A stretch of 64,000 bases of DNA from Croceivirga sp. (GTDB lineage Bacteria > Bacteroidota > Bacteroidia > Flavobacteriales > Flavobacteriaceae): positions 1 to 64,000 of the forward strand of contig JANQQQ010000028.1 in the NCBI GenBank assembly GCA_028284935.1. Direction: 5' to 3'. Below the pieces are notes generated by a model, which did no database searches, was not told the origin of the DNA, and was given only the letters and a program-made list of their open reading frames with translations. Shown piece by piece: positions 56,434-64,000 of the stretch (within the stretch, counting starts at the first letter, position 1; every line of letters starts with the position of its first letter). The translations under genes and the position numbers were made by a program.

Positions 56434-57765
56434 TTAACTGAACTTGGTCATTCCCGGCATAGGGATGGTATAGTTCCCATTTTCATCAGGTAAAACGGGA
56501 GCTTCACTGCTCCAACTGAGATTATCGGGTACTAAGCTTTGTGCGGCGTTGAATGCCTGCTCCCATGTTATGGTCTGACCTGAATAGGTGGCCATACGCC
56601 CCATGATGGCCGTTAAGGTGGACTTGGCAGCATTTTCGGCATCTGCAATAACTTCTTTGTTTCTAATGGATGCAAAAAGTCGATCATGTTCTACTTGGTA
56701 GGGGTTGGGATCATCTTCTTTGTTGGCGTTCAAAAGGGTAGTTCCCTCTAGATTGGTGATCAGTCCCTTTTGTGCCTCAATGGAACCTTTGGTACCCTGA
56801 AAAGCCTCATCAACCCTATTGAAACACCCTTTTTGATGTCTACACTGACTGGAGATGACGGCGCCACTTGGATAGGTAAACTCCACAAAGTGGTGGTCAA
56901 AGATTTCACCATGGTCCGGTCCTGTTCGGGTTTGTCGTCCGCCCATGCCCTGTGCTGACTTTGGGTATTCCCCAAGAAACCAGTTCGCCACATCAATGTT
57001 ATGGATATGCTGCTCCAGGATATGATCGCCGCATAACCAATTGAAGTAATACCAATTGCGCATCTGGTATTCCAATTCGCTCTGTCCTGCCTGTCTTTTC
57101 CTTACCCAAACACCGGCACTGTTCCAATACACTTGTCCCGAAAGGATCTGTCCTATAGTACCTTTTTTAACCTCATCGAAAAGCAAGTTGTACTTTTTTT
57201 CATAGTGACGTTGAAGACCTACCACTACATTCAATCTTTTTTGCTTGGCCAATTTTGCGGACTCCAAGACCCTTCTAACCCCTACGGCATCCGTAGCAAC
57301 GGGTTTCTCCATGAAAATGTGCTTGTCCTGGGCAACAGCATACTCAAAATGTATGGGTCTGAAACCGGGAGGTGTGGCAAGAATAACCACATCAGCCAAA
57401 TCAATGGCTTTGCTATAGGCATCAAAACCAACAAAACGATTTTTTTCCTTCACCATGATTTTGCGCTCACCCTCAAAATGCTCCACAATTGCCGAAAGAC
57501 TACCTTCCAAACGATCTTGGAAAGCATCTGCCATGGCCACCAATTCCACATCCGGATCCGCGGTAAGTGCCTGTACGGCAGCACCTGTACCACGACCTCC
57601 ACACCCTATCAGGGAAAGTTTAAGTTTTTGGTTTCCTTCCATATAATTCATGGCGTTCATTGATGTACTATTGGCAAGAACTGCCCCTGTTGCCAACCCA
57701 GTGGTTTTGACAAATGTTCGCCTAGTTAGTTTGTCTTCGTTATCTTTTTTTTGGTTTTGTCCCAT
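56434..57765 (-). CDS. Tat-exported Gfo/Idh/MocA-family oxidoreductase
   Basis: A 443-aa NAD(P)-dependent sugar or cyclitol oxidoreductase. The twin-arginine signal RRTFVKTTG is at about residues 14-22. The Rossmann motif SLIGCGGRGTGAA follows, then the family EKP motif (IFMEKPVATD) and the C-terminal alpha/beta domain with NWYYFNWLCGDHILEQHIHNIDVANWF. Cofactor-loaded export by Tat fits a periplasmic enzyme. The frame is open 26 codons upstream, but ATG 57765 gives the proper Tat leader. It starts 4 bp after the FGE-like gene. Confidence 0.9.
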   Translation of the reverse strand: MGQNQKKDNEDKLTRRTFVKTTGLATGAVLANSTSMNAMNYMEGNQKLKLSLIGCGGRGTGAAVQALTADPDVELVAMADAFQDRLEGSLSAIVEHFEGERKIMVKEKNRFVGFDAYSKAIDLADVVILATPPGFRPIHFEYAVAQDKHIFMEKPVATDAVGVRRVLESAKLAKQKRLNVVVGLQRHYEKKYNLLFDEVKKGTIGQILSGQVYWNSAGVWVRKRQAGQSELEYQMRNWYYFNWLCGDHILEQHIHNIDVANWFLGEYPKSAQGMGGRQTRTGPDHGEIFDHHFVEFTYPSGAVISSQCRHQKGCFNRVDEAFQGTKGSIEAQKGLITNLEGTTLLNANKEDDPNPYQVEHDRLFASIRNKEVIADAENAAKSTLTAIMGRMATYSGQTITWEQAFNAAQSLVPDNLSWSSEAPVLPDENGNYTIPMPGMTKFS

Positions 57766-57769
57766 GTCT

Positions 57770-58744
57770 TTATGATTTTGTGTGTTTTTCTTTCCAATAA
57801 ACTTGTTGTTCCTTTCTGCTTGGGGTAGTATAGGGTCGCACAATTCGAAAACCTATGAAAGGGGCATCCGTATGCCACCATTTGCTCTTGGGGATTTGGG
57901 GATCACGTGCCTTCCAAGTTTTGTTGGAAGCCATTCTGGATGCACTTCTAAGGTTTTCCGTAGAACTTGACCAAGAACCGCCCCTTAATGTTCTTGGATA
58001 CGTTTTTACCGGCTTTTCAAATGGGTTGTCCACCTTTTTTCGCTTAGCATAGGTGTCCGCTGCATAAGCATCCAACGTCCATTCTGCCACATTACCATGC
58101 ATATCGTATAAACCAAAGGGATTTGGTTTTTTGAGTCCTACCTTATGGGACGTACCATTGCTGTTTTGATTGGACCATGCAAAATCATCAATTTGGGAGG
58201 TGTCATTACCGAAGGAATAAGCCGTTTGCGTGCCTGCTTTGCAAGCGTATTCCCATTCAGCTTCAGTAGGCAGTCTGTAGAAGTTACCAGTCATGGCGGA
58301 AAGCCATTCACAGAATTTAGAGGCCGCGTATTGTGTCATGTTCACAGCAGGAAATCCCTGAATGCCCATGCCATTGGTCATATCAACATAAGGAATGGTA
58401 GCTCCTGCAACCGCATCAACATTAATGGATACCTCGTTCCCGATCCCTTGTTCGTTCTGCTGGGCATCTATTTGTCTTTCCACAAATAAATTGTAAATAT
58501 CCCAGGTAATTTCAAATTGAGCCATCCAAAAGGAATCTATCCGGACTTGATGTTGAGGCCCTTCATCGGGCAATCGACCCGACTCTTTTTTTTCACTTCC
58601 CATGATAAAATGCCCACCCTTAATGGGAACCATTTCTATTTGAAATTGGGTCCCGGAAATCTTTTGGGAATAGGAGTCAAAAGATTTCTGGCATAGAACG
58701 TTCTGGAAACCAAAAAAAACGGATAGTAAAAAAAAGGTTCTCAA
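57770..58744 (-). CDS. Formylglycine-generating-enzyme-like protein lacking the catalytic cysteines
   Basis: A 324-aa secreted protein with a signal peptide and an FGE-sulfatase (SUMF1) domain from about residue 36 (VPIKGGHFIMGSE, LPTEAEWEYACKAG, GLYDMHGNVAEW, TLRGGSWSSS, GFRIVRP). In true FGE the copper-binding Cys pair follows RGGSW in a YRCRCA-like stretch. Here the segment reads NLRSASRMA, with no cysteine, so formylglycine formation is unlikely. It may act as a binding or scaffold protein for the Tat-exported oxidoreductase encoded next. Confidence 0.85.
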   Translation of the reverse strand: MRTFFLLSVFFGFQNVLCQKSFDSYSQKISGTQFQIEMVPIKGGHFIMGSEKKESGRLPDEGPQHQVRIDSFWMAQFEITWDIYNLFVERQIDAQQNEQGIGNEVSINVDAVAGATIPYVDMTNGMGIQGFPAVNMTQYAASKFCEWLSAMTGNFYRLPTEAEWEYACKAGTQTAYSFGNDTSQIDDFAWSNQNSNGTSHKVGLKKPNPFGLYDMHGNVAEWTLDAYAADTYAKRKKVDNPFEKPVKTYPRTLRGGSWSSSTENLRSASRMASNKTWKARDPQIPKSKWWHTDAPFIGFRIVRPYTTPSRKEQQVYWKEKHTKS

Positions 58745-58892
58745 ATGAAAGGTTTGTAAATGAATGAATTAAATGTATGACTTAATCCATCATGTTTTCA
58801 AGTTTTTTTGAAATTTAAAACGCAACTTTGTTCAACAAAAACCATCTATTTAGCGTTATTTTAAAATAAATCTTCAACAAAAAACTTAGAAA

Positions 58893-60137
58893 ATGAAAAA
58901 GAACGCCCTACTGATTTTATCTTTTTTGACCTTAACCCTATTTTCTTGTGAGACTAATGATAATGAGGAAGATGGCGAATTTGCCGACTTTTTGGTCGCT
59001 AGACCCATTACCATGACTAGAGCCGAGTTTGCCAATAGCGTGGATATTATTGACCCAGCTCCTATAGACGAATCAGGAAAGATTTATGCCTACCGAGACT
59101 ATATTTTTGTGAATGACAAGTACAAAGGAGTACATGTTATTGATAATAGCAATCCGGAATCCCCACAGAAAATTTCGTTCATCAAGATTGCTGGTAATGT
59201 GGACATTTCCATTAAAGACAACTTTTTGTACGCTGATAGCCTAACGGATTTAATTGTGCTTGATATTTCGGATATCAATAGCATTGAGATCGTAAATCGC
59301 TTGGAAGGGGTGTTGCGGGACAATGTGGTATGGCCAGCGGCGGAGATTTTCGAGTGGGAGGACATCGATTACGAAAACGAAATTTTGGTGGGCTGGGAAA
59401 CCACGGTTGAACGCCGCAAGATAGAGGAGGTCCGGACCGATATCTTCTTTGAAGACGCTGTTGCAGCAAACGACTCCGGAGGGGATACCGGACAAGGCGG
59501 TTCATTGGCAAGGTTCAAAATCGTTGGTGACTACTTGTACGCTGTGGACAGCCATAACATCAATGTTTTTGACATTTCCAATTTGGAGGCACCCCAAGAT
59601 TTGGATGATGTCTATGCCGGCTTTGATATCGAGACTATTTTCAATAGGGGCGAACATTTGTTTTTGGGCAGTATGAGGGGGATGTACATTTATAATATTT
59701 CAAATCCCGCCACTCCAACTTTTGTATCCGAGTTTGAACATGGTACGGCCTGTGATCCGGTGGTGGTCGATGAGAATTATGCTTACGTCACCCTACGGGG
59801 AGGGAACTTTTGTGGTGCCACTGAAAGCGGATTGTACATAGTGGACATTACGACTATTGAACAGCCGGAGCTGAAAGTCATTTATCCAATGGATGAACCG
59901 TATGGACTTGGTATTAAAGACGATAAGTTGTTCGTTTGTGATGGAAGTTCGGGATTGAAGGTATACGATAAATCTGCAGTTCCTGACCTGCCACAGTTAA
60001 ATCATTTTAAAGATATTGTTACGTTTGATGTTATTCCAATGGAAGAACAGTTGTTGATGGTCGGTGATGGAATCTTATACCAATATGAATATCTGGATAA
60101 TGAAATTCATTTGATAAGTAGTTTGAATCTGAACTGA
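58893..60137 (+). CDS. LVIVD-repeat lipoprotein
   Basis: A 414-aa lipoprotein (lipobox LFSC, Cys19). The mature chain is a beta-propeller built from LVIVD-type repeats, visible as [62 protein letters not shown] and [15 protein letters not shown]. Such proteins lie on the cell surface and bind unknown ligands. The stop is followed one base later by the ATG of the Kunitz lipoprotein, a two-gene operon. Confidence 0.85.
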   Translation: MKKNALLILSFLTLTLFSCETNDNEEDGEFADFLVARPITMTRAEFANSVDIIDPAPIDESGKIYAYRDYIFVNDKYKGVHVIDNSNPESPQKISFIKIAGNVDISIKDNFLYADSLTDLIVLDISDINSIEIVNRLEGVLRDNVVWPAAEIFEWEDIDYENEILVGWETTVERRKIEEVRTDIFFEDAVAANDSGGDTGQGGSLARFKIVGDYLYAVDSHNINVFDISNLEAPQDLDDVYAGFDIETIFNRGEHLFLGSMRGMYIYNISNPATPTFVSEFEHGTACDPVVVDENYAYVTLRGGNFCGATESGLYIVDITTIEQPELKVIYPMDEPYGLGIKDDKLFVCDGSSGLKVYDKSAVPDLPQLNHFKDIVTFDVIPMEEQLLMVGDGILYQYEYLDNEIHLISSLNLN

Positions 60138-60138
60138 G

Positions 60139-60678
60139 ATGAAAGTATTTCGATATATTTTTTGGTTAGCCGCCCTGATGGTATTGGGTTTATCTTCATG
60201 CTCTTCGGATGACGGACAAAAGGAAGATTTAGAGGCGCAGTTCAATGCCCTTGTTCGGCTTTCGGAAAGTGTGGTCTGTGAGGACATTGGTGAATGGAGA
60301 TATGCCGGTTTAGGAGCAAAACCCTGTGGGGGACCTACGGATTATATTGCGTATTCCATTCGCATTGACACCGTTGATTTTCTAAGGCGATTGGAGGAGT
60401 ACAACGAAGCGGTTCGTGCTAAGAATGAACGCGAAGGTTTAATTTCAGATTGTGCGCTGGAACCCGCACCAATCGGAGTGCAATGCCAAGATGGAAAACC
60501 GGTTTTAATTTATAGCCCTTGCGATTTGGAACCAGATGTTGGCCCATGCGATGCAGCATTTCCAAGATATTATTTTGATCAAGAGACTCAAGAGTGTAAG
60601 GAATTCATTTGGGGAGGTTGTGAGGGTACCGTGCCTTTTGAAACTATGGAAGAGTGCAGGATTTGCGAAGGTGGTTGA
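60139..60678 (+). CDS. Lipoprotein with a C-terminal BPTI/Kunitz-type domain
   Basis: A 179-aa lipoprotein (lipobox LSSC, Cys21). Residues 128-176 form a Kunitz protease-inhibitor domain: cysteines at 128, 137, 153, 161, 173 and 176 with spacing 8-15-7-11-2, and the hallmark [20 protein letters not shown]. The P1 position after the second cysteine is Asp138, not Lys/Arg, so trypsin-like targets are unlikely. The region before it (about 25-125) has four or more cysteines and no family I know. It is in an operon with the LVIVD lipoprotein. Confidence 0.85.
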   Translation: MKVFRYIFWLAALMVLGLSSCSSDDGQKEDLEAQFNALVRLSESVVCEDIGEWRYAGLGAKPCGGPTDYIAYSIRIDTVDFLRRLEEYNEAVRAKNEREGLISDCALEPAPIGVQCQDGKPVLIYSPCDLEPDVGPCDAAFPRYYFDQETQECKEFIWGGCEGTVPFETMEECRICEGG

Positions 60679-60728
60679 TCGCGAAACTCGATGAAAATCT
60701 AAATAATCCGCTCGCAATAATAGCATGA

Positions 60729-60758
60729 AATATCCCGTTTTTTACGGGATATTTTTTT
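60729..60758 (+). terminator. Intrinsic terminator after the Kunitz lipoprotein gene
   Basis: AATATCCCGT / ACGGGATATT, a 10-bp perfect stem with a TTTTT loop and a T-run, lies 50 bp after the stop and just before the topA promoter. Confidence 0.88.
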
Positions 60759-60780
60759 GGTTTCAGTTTTCTGACAAAAT

Positions 60781-60808
60781 TTGAAATTAAAAAATTCACA
60801 TACTTTTG
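60781..60808 (+). promoter_or_regulatory. Promoter of topA
   Basis: TTG (60781-60783), 17 bp, TACTTTTG (60801-60808): a full Bacteroidota -33/-7 match 20 bp before the chosen ATG. This also shows that the frame open upstream of the ATG is not translated. Confidence 0.8.
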
Positions 60809-60828
60809 TTGCCATTAAATCCAATCGA

Positions 60829-63312
60829 ATGCCCAAGAACTTAGTCATAGTCGAGTCCCCTGCGAAGGCTAAAACCATAGAAAAATTTTTAGGAAAAGAC
60901 TATCAGGTAGAGTCCAGTTTTGGACATATTGCTGATTTGCCCTCAAAGGAACTGGGCGTAGATGTCGATAAAAATTTTGAACCCAAATATATTGTTGACA
61001 GAGAGAAAAAAGCGCTGGTCAAAAAGCTAAAGGATTTGGCCAAAAAGGCGGACATCATTTGGCTGGCGAGTGATGAAGATCGTGAAGGAGAGGCCATTTC
61101 CTGGCATTTGGCAGAACAGTTGGGACTGGATAGGGAAAAGACAAAAAGGATTGTTTTCAATTCCATTACAAAATCGGCGATTCAAAAAGCGATTGAAAAC
61201 CCCAGAACGATCAATTATGATTTGGTCAATGCCCAACAGGCACGACGGGTTTTGGACAGACTGGTGGGATACGAACTTTCCCCGGTCTTATGGAAAAAGA
61301 TAAAACCGGGACTTTCGGCAGGGCGTGTGCAGTCAGTTGCCGTGCGATTGATAGTCGAGCGTGAACGTGAGATCGATGCTTTCGATCCACAAGCCAGCTT
61401 TAGGATAAAGGCATCGTTTAAGACTGCTGACGGGAAAAATTTTGACGCTAAGCTGAACAAGGCATTTGAAAGTAAGCAAGCTGCTGAAGATTTTTTAAAA
61501 AATAATATTGGAGCAGATTTTTCCGTGGCCAAACTGGATAAAAAGCCGGCGAAAAAATCACCTGCAGCCCCATTTACTACTTCTACATTACAGCAAGAAG
61601 CATCACGAAAACTTTACTTTTCAGTGGGTCGTACCATGCAGGTAGCCCAGCGGTTATATGAGGCAGGGCTAATCACCTATATGAGGACGGACAGTGTCAA
61701 TCTTTCCCAAGAGGCACTAAATGCAGCTAAAAGCGCCATAGTCTCCAACTACGGCGAGGAATACAGTACCGTTAGGAATTACACAGGGAAATCAAAAGGG
61801 GCGCAGGAAGCACACGAGGCGATTCGCCCTACCGATATGAATTTACAATCTTCAAACTTGGAGCGCGATCAAGCAAAACTCTATGAACTCATTTGGAAAC
61901 GAACCCTTGCCTCCCAAATGAGCGACGCTCAATTGGAGCGTACCAATGTTAGGATTGAGTCGAATGGGCATTCCGAAGAATTTACGGCCAATGGAGAGGT
62001 AGTCACCTTTGATGGTTTTCTCAAGGTATATCTCGAAGGAGTGGATGAAGAGGACGCCGTTGAGCAGGAAGGAATGTTGCCAGCCATGAGAGTCGGTGAA
62101 CAATTGCATAATAATTATATTAGTGCTACTGAGCGCTTTTCAAGACCTCCTTATCGTTACACAGAAGCCTCTTTGGTCAAAAAATTGGAAGAGTTGGGCA
62201 TTGGTCGACCTTCCACCTATGCGCCAACCATTTCCACGATTCAAAATAGGGAATATGTCCAAAAGGGTGCAATTGAGGGAACGGAGCGTTCTTATGCCGA
62301 ACTCGTTTTGGAGTCGGGTGAACTGACCGAAAAGAAACTGAGTGAAATGGTAGGGTCGGATAAAGGTAAATTGGTGCCCACGGATATTGGGATGATTGTC
62401 AACGACTTCTTGGTCAATCATTTTACCAATATTTTGGATTATAACTTTACGGCCAAGCTGGAAGAGGATTTTGATGAAATTGCTTCGGGGGACGAAGACT
62501 GGCAAAAAGTTATGCGCGAGTTCTATGAGAATTTTCATCCCACGGTTTTGGATGTTGAAGAAAATGCCGAGCGTGCCAGCGGCGAGCGTGTATTGGGAAC
62601 AGACCCAAAAACAGGAAGGCAAGTGGCTGCACGATTGGGACGTTTTGGACCTATGGTACAGATCGGTACGGTTGAAGAAGAGGAAAAACCCTTATTCGCC
62701 AGTTTGTTGCCGGATCAATCCATTTCCACAATTACCTATGAAGAAGCCATGGAGCTGTTTCAACTTCCAAAAAAGCTGGGAGTATATGAAGGTGAGGAAG
62801 TGGAAACCAATGTAGGGCGCTATGGTCCCTATGTCCGTTTTGGGAAAAAGTTCATTTCATTGGATAGGGGTGAAAGTGCTTTTGATGTGGATATGGAAAG
62901 GGCCATTGAATTGATTAAGGAGAAGCAAAAAGCCGATGCACCCATCGCCAATTATGAAGGTAAGGATGTGACCAAAGGTGTTGGTCGTTTTGGTCCTTTT
63001 ATCAAATGGGATGGGATGTTCATCAATGTAAACAAGAAATACGACTTTGATAATTTATCACAGACCGATATTCAGGAGCTGATTGAGACAAAAAAGCAAA
63101 AGGAAAAAGAAAAGTTGGTTCAGTCCTGGCCAGAGGAGGGCATCCGCATTGAAAAAGCAAGGTGGGGCAGACATAACGTCATTAAAGGAAGGATTAAGGT
63201 TGAACTCTCAAAAGATGTGGACGCGGCTCAACTTTCTTTGGAGGCTGCCAAAGAGCTCATTGATAAAAAAACACCGAAAAGAAAAACAAAGACTAAAGCA
63301 AAAGCTAAATAA
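60829..63312 (+). CDS. topA: DNA topoisomerase I
   Basis: An 827-aa type IA topoisomerase relaxing negative supercoils. The Toprim domain (LVIVESPAKAKTIEKFLG at the N-terminus, SDEDREGEAISWHL) and the catalytic Tyr in ITYMRTDSVNLS are intact. The C-terminus has Toprim_C repeats (LGRFGPMVQIG, VGRYGPYVRFG, VGRFGPFIKWD) instead of zinc fingers, and a Lys-rich tail. ATG 60829 is chosen because the promoter occupies the upstream open frame. Confidence 0.95.
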   Translation: MPKNLVIVESPAKAKTIEKFLGKDYQVESSFGHIADLPSKELGVDVDKNFEPKYIVDREKKALVKKLKDLAKKADIIWLASDEDREGEAISWHLAEQLGLDREKTKRIVFNSITKSAIQKAIENPRTINYDLVNAQQARRVLDRLVGYELSPVLWKKIKPGLSAGRVQSVAVRLIVEREREIDAFDPQASFRIKASFKTADGKNFDAKLNKAFESKQAAEDFLKNNIGADFSVAKLDKKPAKKSPAAPFTTSTLQQEASRKLYFSVGRTMQVAQRLYEAGLITYMRTDSVNLSQEALNAAKSAIVSNYGEEYSTVRNYTGKSKGAQEAHEAIRPTDMNLQSSNLERDQAKLYELIWKRTLASQMSDAQLERTNVRIESNGHSEEFTANGEVVTFDGFLKVYLEGVDEEDAVEQEGMLPAMRVGEQLHNNYISATERFSRPPYRYTEASLVKKLEELGIGRPSTYAPTISTIQNREYVQKGAIEGTERSYAELVLESGELTEKKLSEMVGSDKGKLVPTDIGMIVNDFLVNHFTNILDYNFTAKLEEDFDEIASGDEDWQKVMREFYENFHPTVLDVEENAERASGERVLGTDPKTGRQVAARLGRFGPMVQIGTVEEEEKPLFASLLPDQSISTITYEEAMELFQLPKKLGVYEGEEVETNVGRYGPYVRFGKKFISLDRGESAFDVDMERAIELIKEKQKADAPIANYEGKDVTKGVGRFGPFIKWDGMFINVNKKYDFDNLSQTDIQELIETKKQKEKEKLVQSWPEEGIRIEKARWGRHNVIKGRIKVELSKDVDAAQLSLEAAKELIDKKTPKRKTKTKAKAK

Positions 63313-63324
63313 TATACCCCAATT

Positions 63325-64000
63325 ATGGCCTTTGATTTTTTAGTGCCAGTAAGTGAAAAGGTTTTGGCCTTTTCAGAATTTCTACCCCCACAGGCACTGG
63401 GAAAAAACATTTATAAGCATACTGAAAAGAAAGGTCTTCCGGTATTTGCCAATGCAACCGTTGCCATTTTTGGTGTCTTGGAATCCCGTAACGCCTTCGA
63501 AAAAAAGCCGGAGAAACTTGATGTTGATGCGTTGCGAATAGAACTGTATCGATTAATGATGGGCAACTGGAATTCCACCATTATCGATATTGGCGACATA
63601 GAAGAGGGTGACTCCGTGGAGGATACCTACTTTGTGGTCAAGCAAATTATGGCCGGTCTTCTTGAAGAGAAAATTATACCTATTATTATTGGGGCCACTC
63701 AGGACATTACCTTTCCTACGTATAGAGCATTTGATGGTATCAAGGATATGATCAACTTGGTATCCATTGATAGCCGATTTGATTTTGGTGAGGACGATGA
63801 GTTGATTTCTTCAGAATCCTATATGAGTAAGATCATTACGGATAAGCCCAATAACTTATATAATTTTTCAAACCTAGGATATCAAAGCTACTTCAATGCG
63901 CAAGAGGAAATTGATTTGATGGAGCGTCTTTTTTTTGATGCCTATCGATTAGGGGACATTATTTCAGATTTGACCATGGCTGAACCTGTATTAAGAAACG
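63325..64000 (+). CDS. Arginase/formimidoylglutamase-family protein, N-terminal part
   Basis: 225 codons are visible before the right edge. The fold is recognisable as ureohydrolase (IIPIIIGATQDITFPTYRAF; LVSIDSRFDFGEDD). The metal-binding histidines are changed: the GGxH motif reads GATQ and the DAHxD motif reads DSRFD. Loss of two Mn ligands argues against arginase or formimidoylglutamase activity. It follows topA by 12 bp. In other flavobacteria a similar gene pair is, to my recollection, followed by gldKLMN; this cannot be seen here. Confidence 0.75.
   Translation, partial: MAFDFLVPVSEKVLAFSEFLPPQALGKNIYKHTEKKGLPVFANATVAIFGVLESRNAFEKKPEKLDVDALRIELYRLMMGNWNSTIIDIGDIEEGDSVEDTYFVVKQIMAGLLEEKIIPIIIGATQDITFPTYRAFDGIKDMINLVSIDSRFDFGEDDELISSESYMSKIITDKPNNLYNFSNLGYQSYFNAQEEIDLMERLFFDAYRLGDIISDLTMAEPVLRN

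Noticed and set aside
58745..58892. CAACTTTG near 58831 as a promoter for the LVIVD operon
   Set aside because: The TA of the -7 element is missing and the TTG spacing is wrong, so it was not listed.

Overview
The window is a chromosomal segment of a marine-type member of the Flavobacteriaceae (Bacteroidota). The evidence is the gene content: a GYDIA-family GHMP kinase beside class II HMG-CoA reductase, a HYC_CC_PP metal cluster, LVIVD and Kunitz lipoproteins, and the purH-mreBCD-mrdA-rodA and topA/arginase-like neighbourhoods. It also shows Bacteroidota -7 elements (TAnnTTTG) and A/T-rich leaders with few Shine-Dalgarno sequences. No phage, insertion sequence, CRISPR array or rRNA gene was seen.

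Region 1 (1-12.2 kb) looks accessory and is more AT-rich by eye. On the minus strand lie the first codons of a gene leaving the left edge, an outer-membrane-type protein, and a K+ channel with a small helical protein. Next come a 1687-aa pseudokinase/AAA/TPR/GAF/LytS sensor and, tail to tail with it, a LytTR response regulator. Three promoters in front of the minus-strand units share one architecture: two LytTR-type 9-mers with a 21-bp period, then exactly 33 bp, then a -7 element. This suggests a local regulon of the sensor/regulator pair. A 1-Cys peroxiredoxin, a Crp/Fnr regulator, an SDR and an aldehyde dehydrogenase follow, with a symmetric Crp/Fnr-type site before the SDR. A tRNA-Phe closes the block.

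Region 2 (12.4-42.6 kb) is core genome: coaX, an outer-membrane protein, a TPR protein, lptC, a CBS-domain transporter-like protein, ppiD, mevalonate-pathway genes, a DPP-IV-like peptidase, a POT transporter, comEC, an NlpC/P60 lipoprotein, lpxB, surE, a tail-specific protease, tsaC/sua5, a secreted nuclease, and the elongasome operon purH-mreB-mreC-mreD-mrdA-rodA.

Region 3 (42.7-49.6 kb) holds a GAF/fRMsr-like protein, a large MG2-type surface protein and a four-gene heavy-metal cluster (HYC_CC_PP, TonB-dependent receptor, secreted HMA protein, HMA-MauE membrane protein) ended by a strong terminator.

Region 4 (49.6-64 kb) holds groEL, groES, the operon miaB/sigma-54 activator/lptE/TPR/secG, an FGE-like protein with a Tat-exported Gfo/Idh/MocA oxidoreductase, two lipoproteins (LVIVD repeats; Kunitz domain), topA with a textbook promoter, and the start of a degenerate arginase-family gene running off the right edge.
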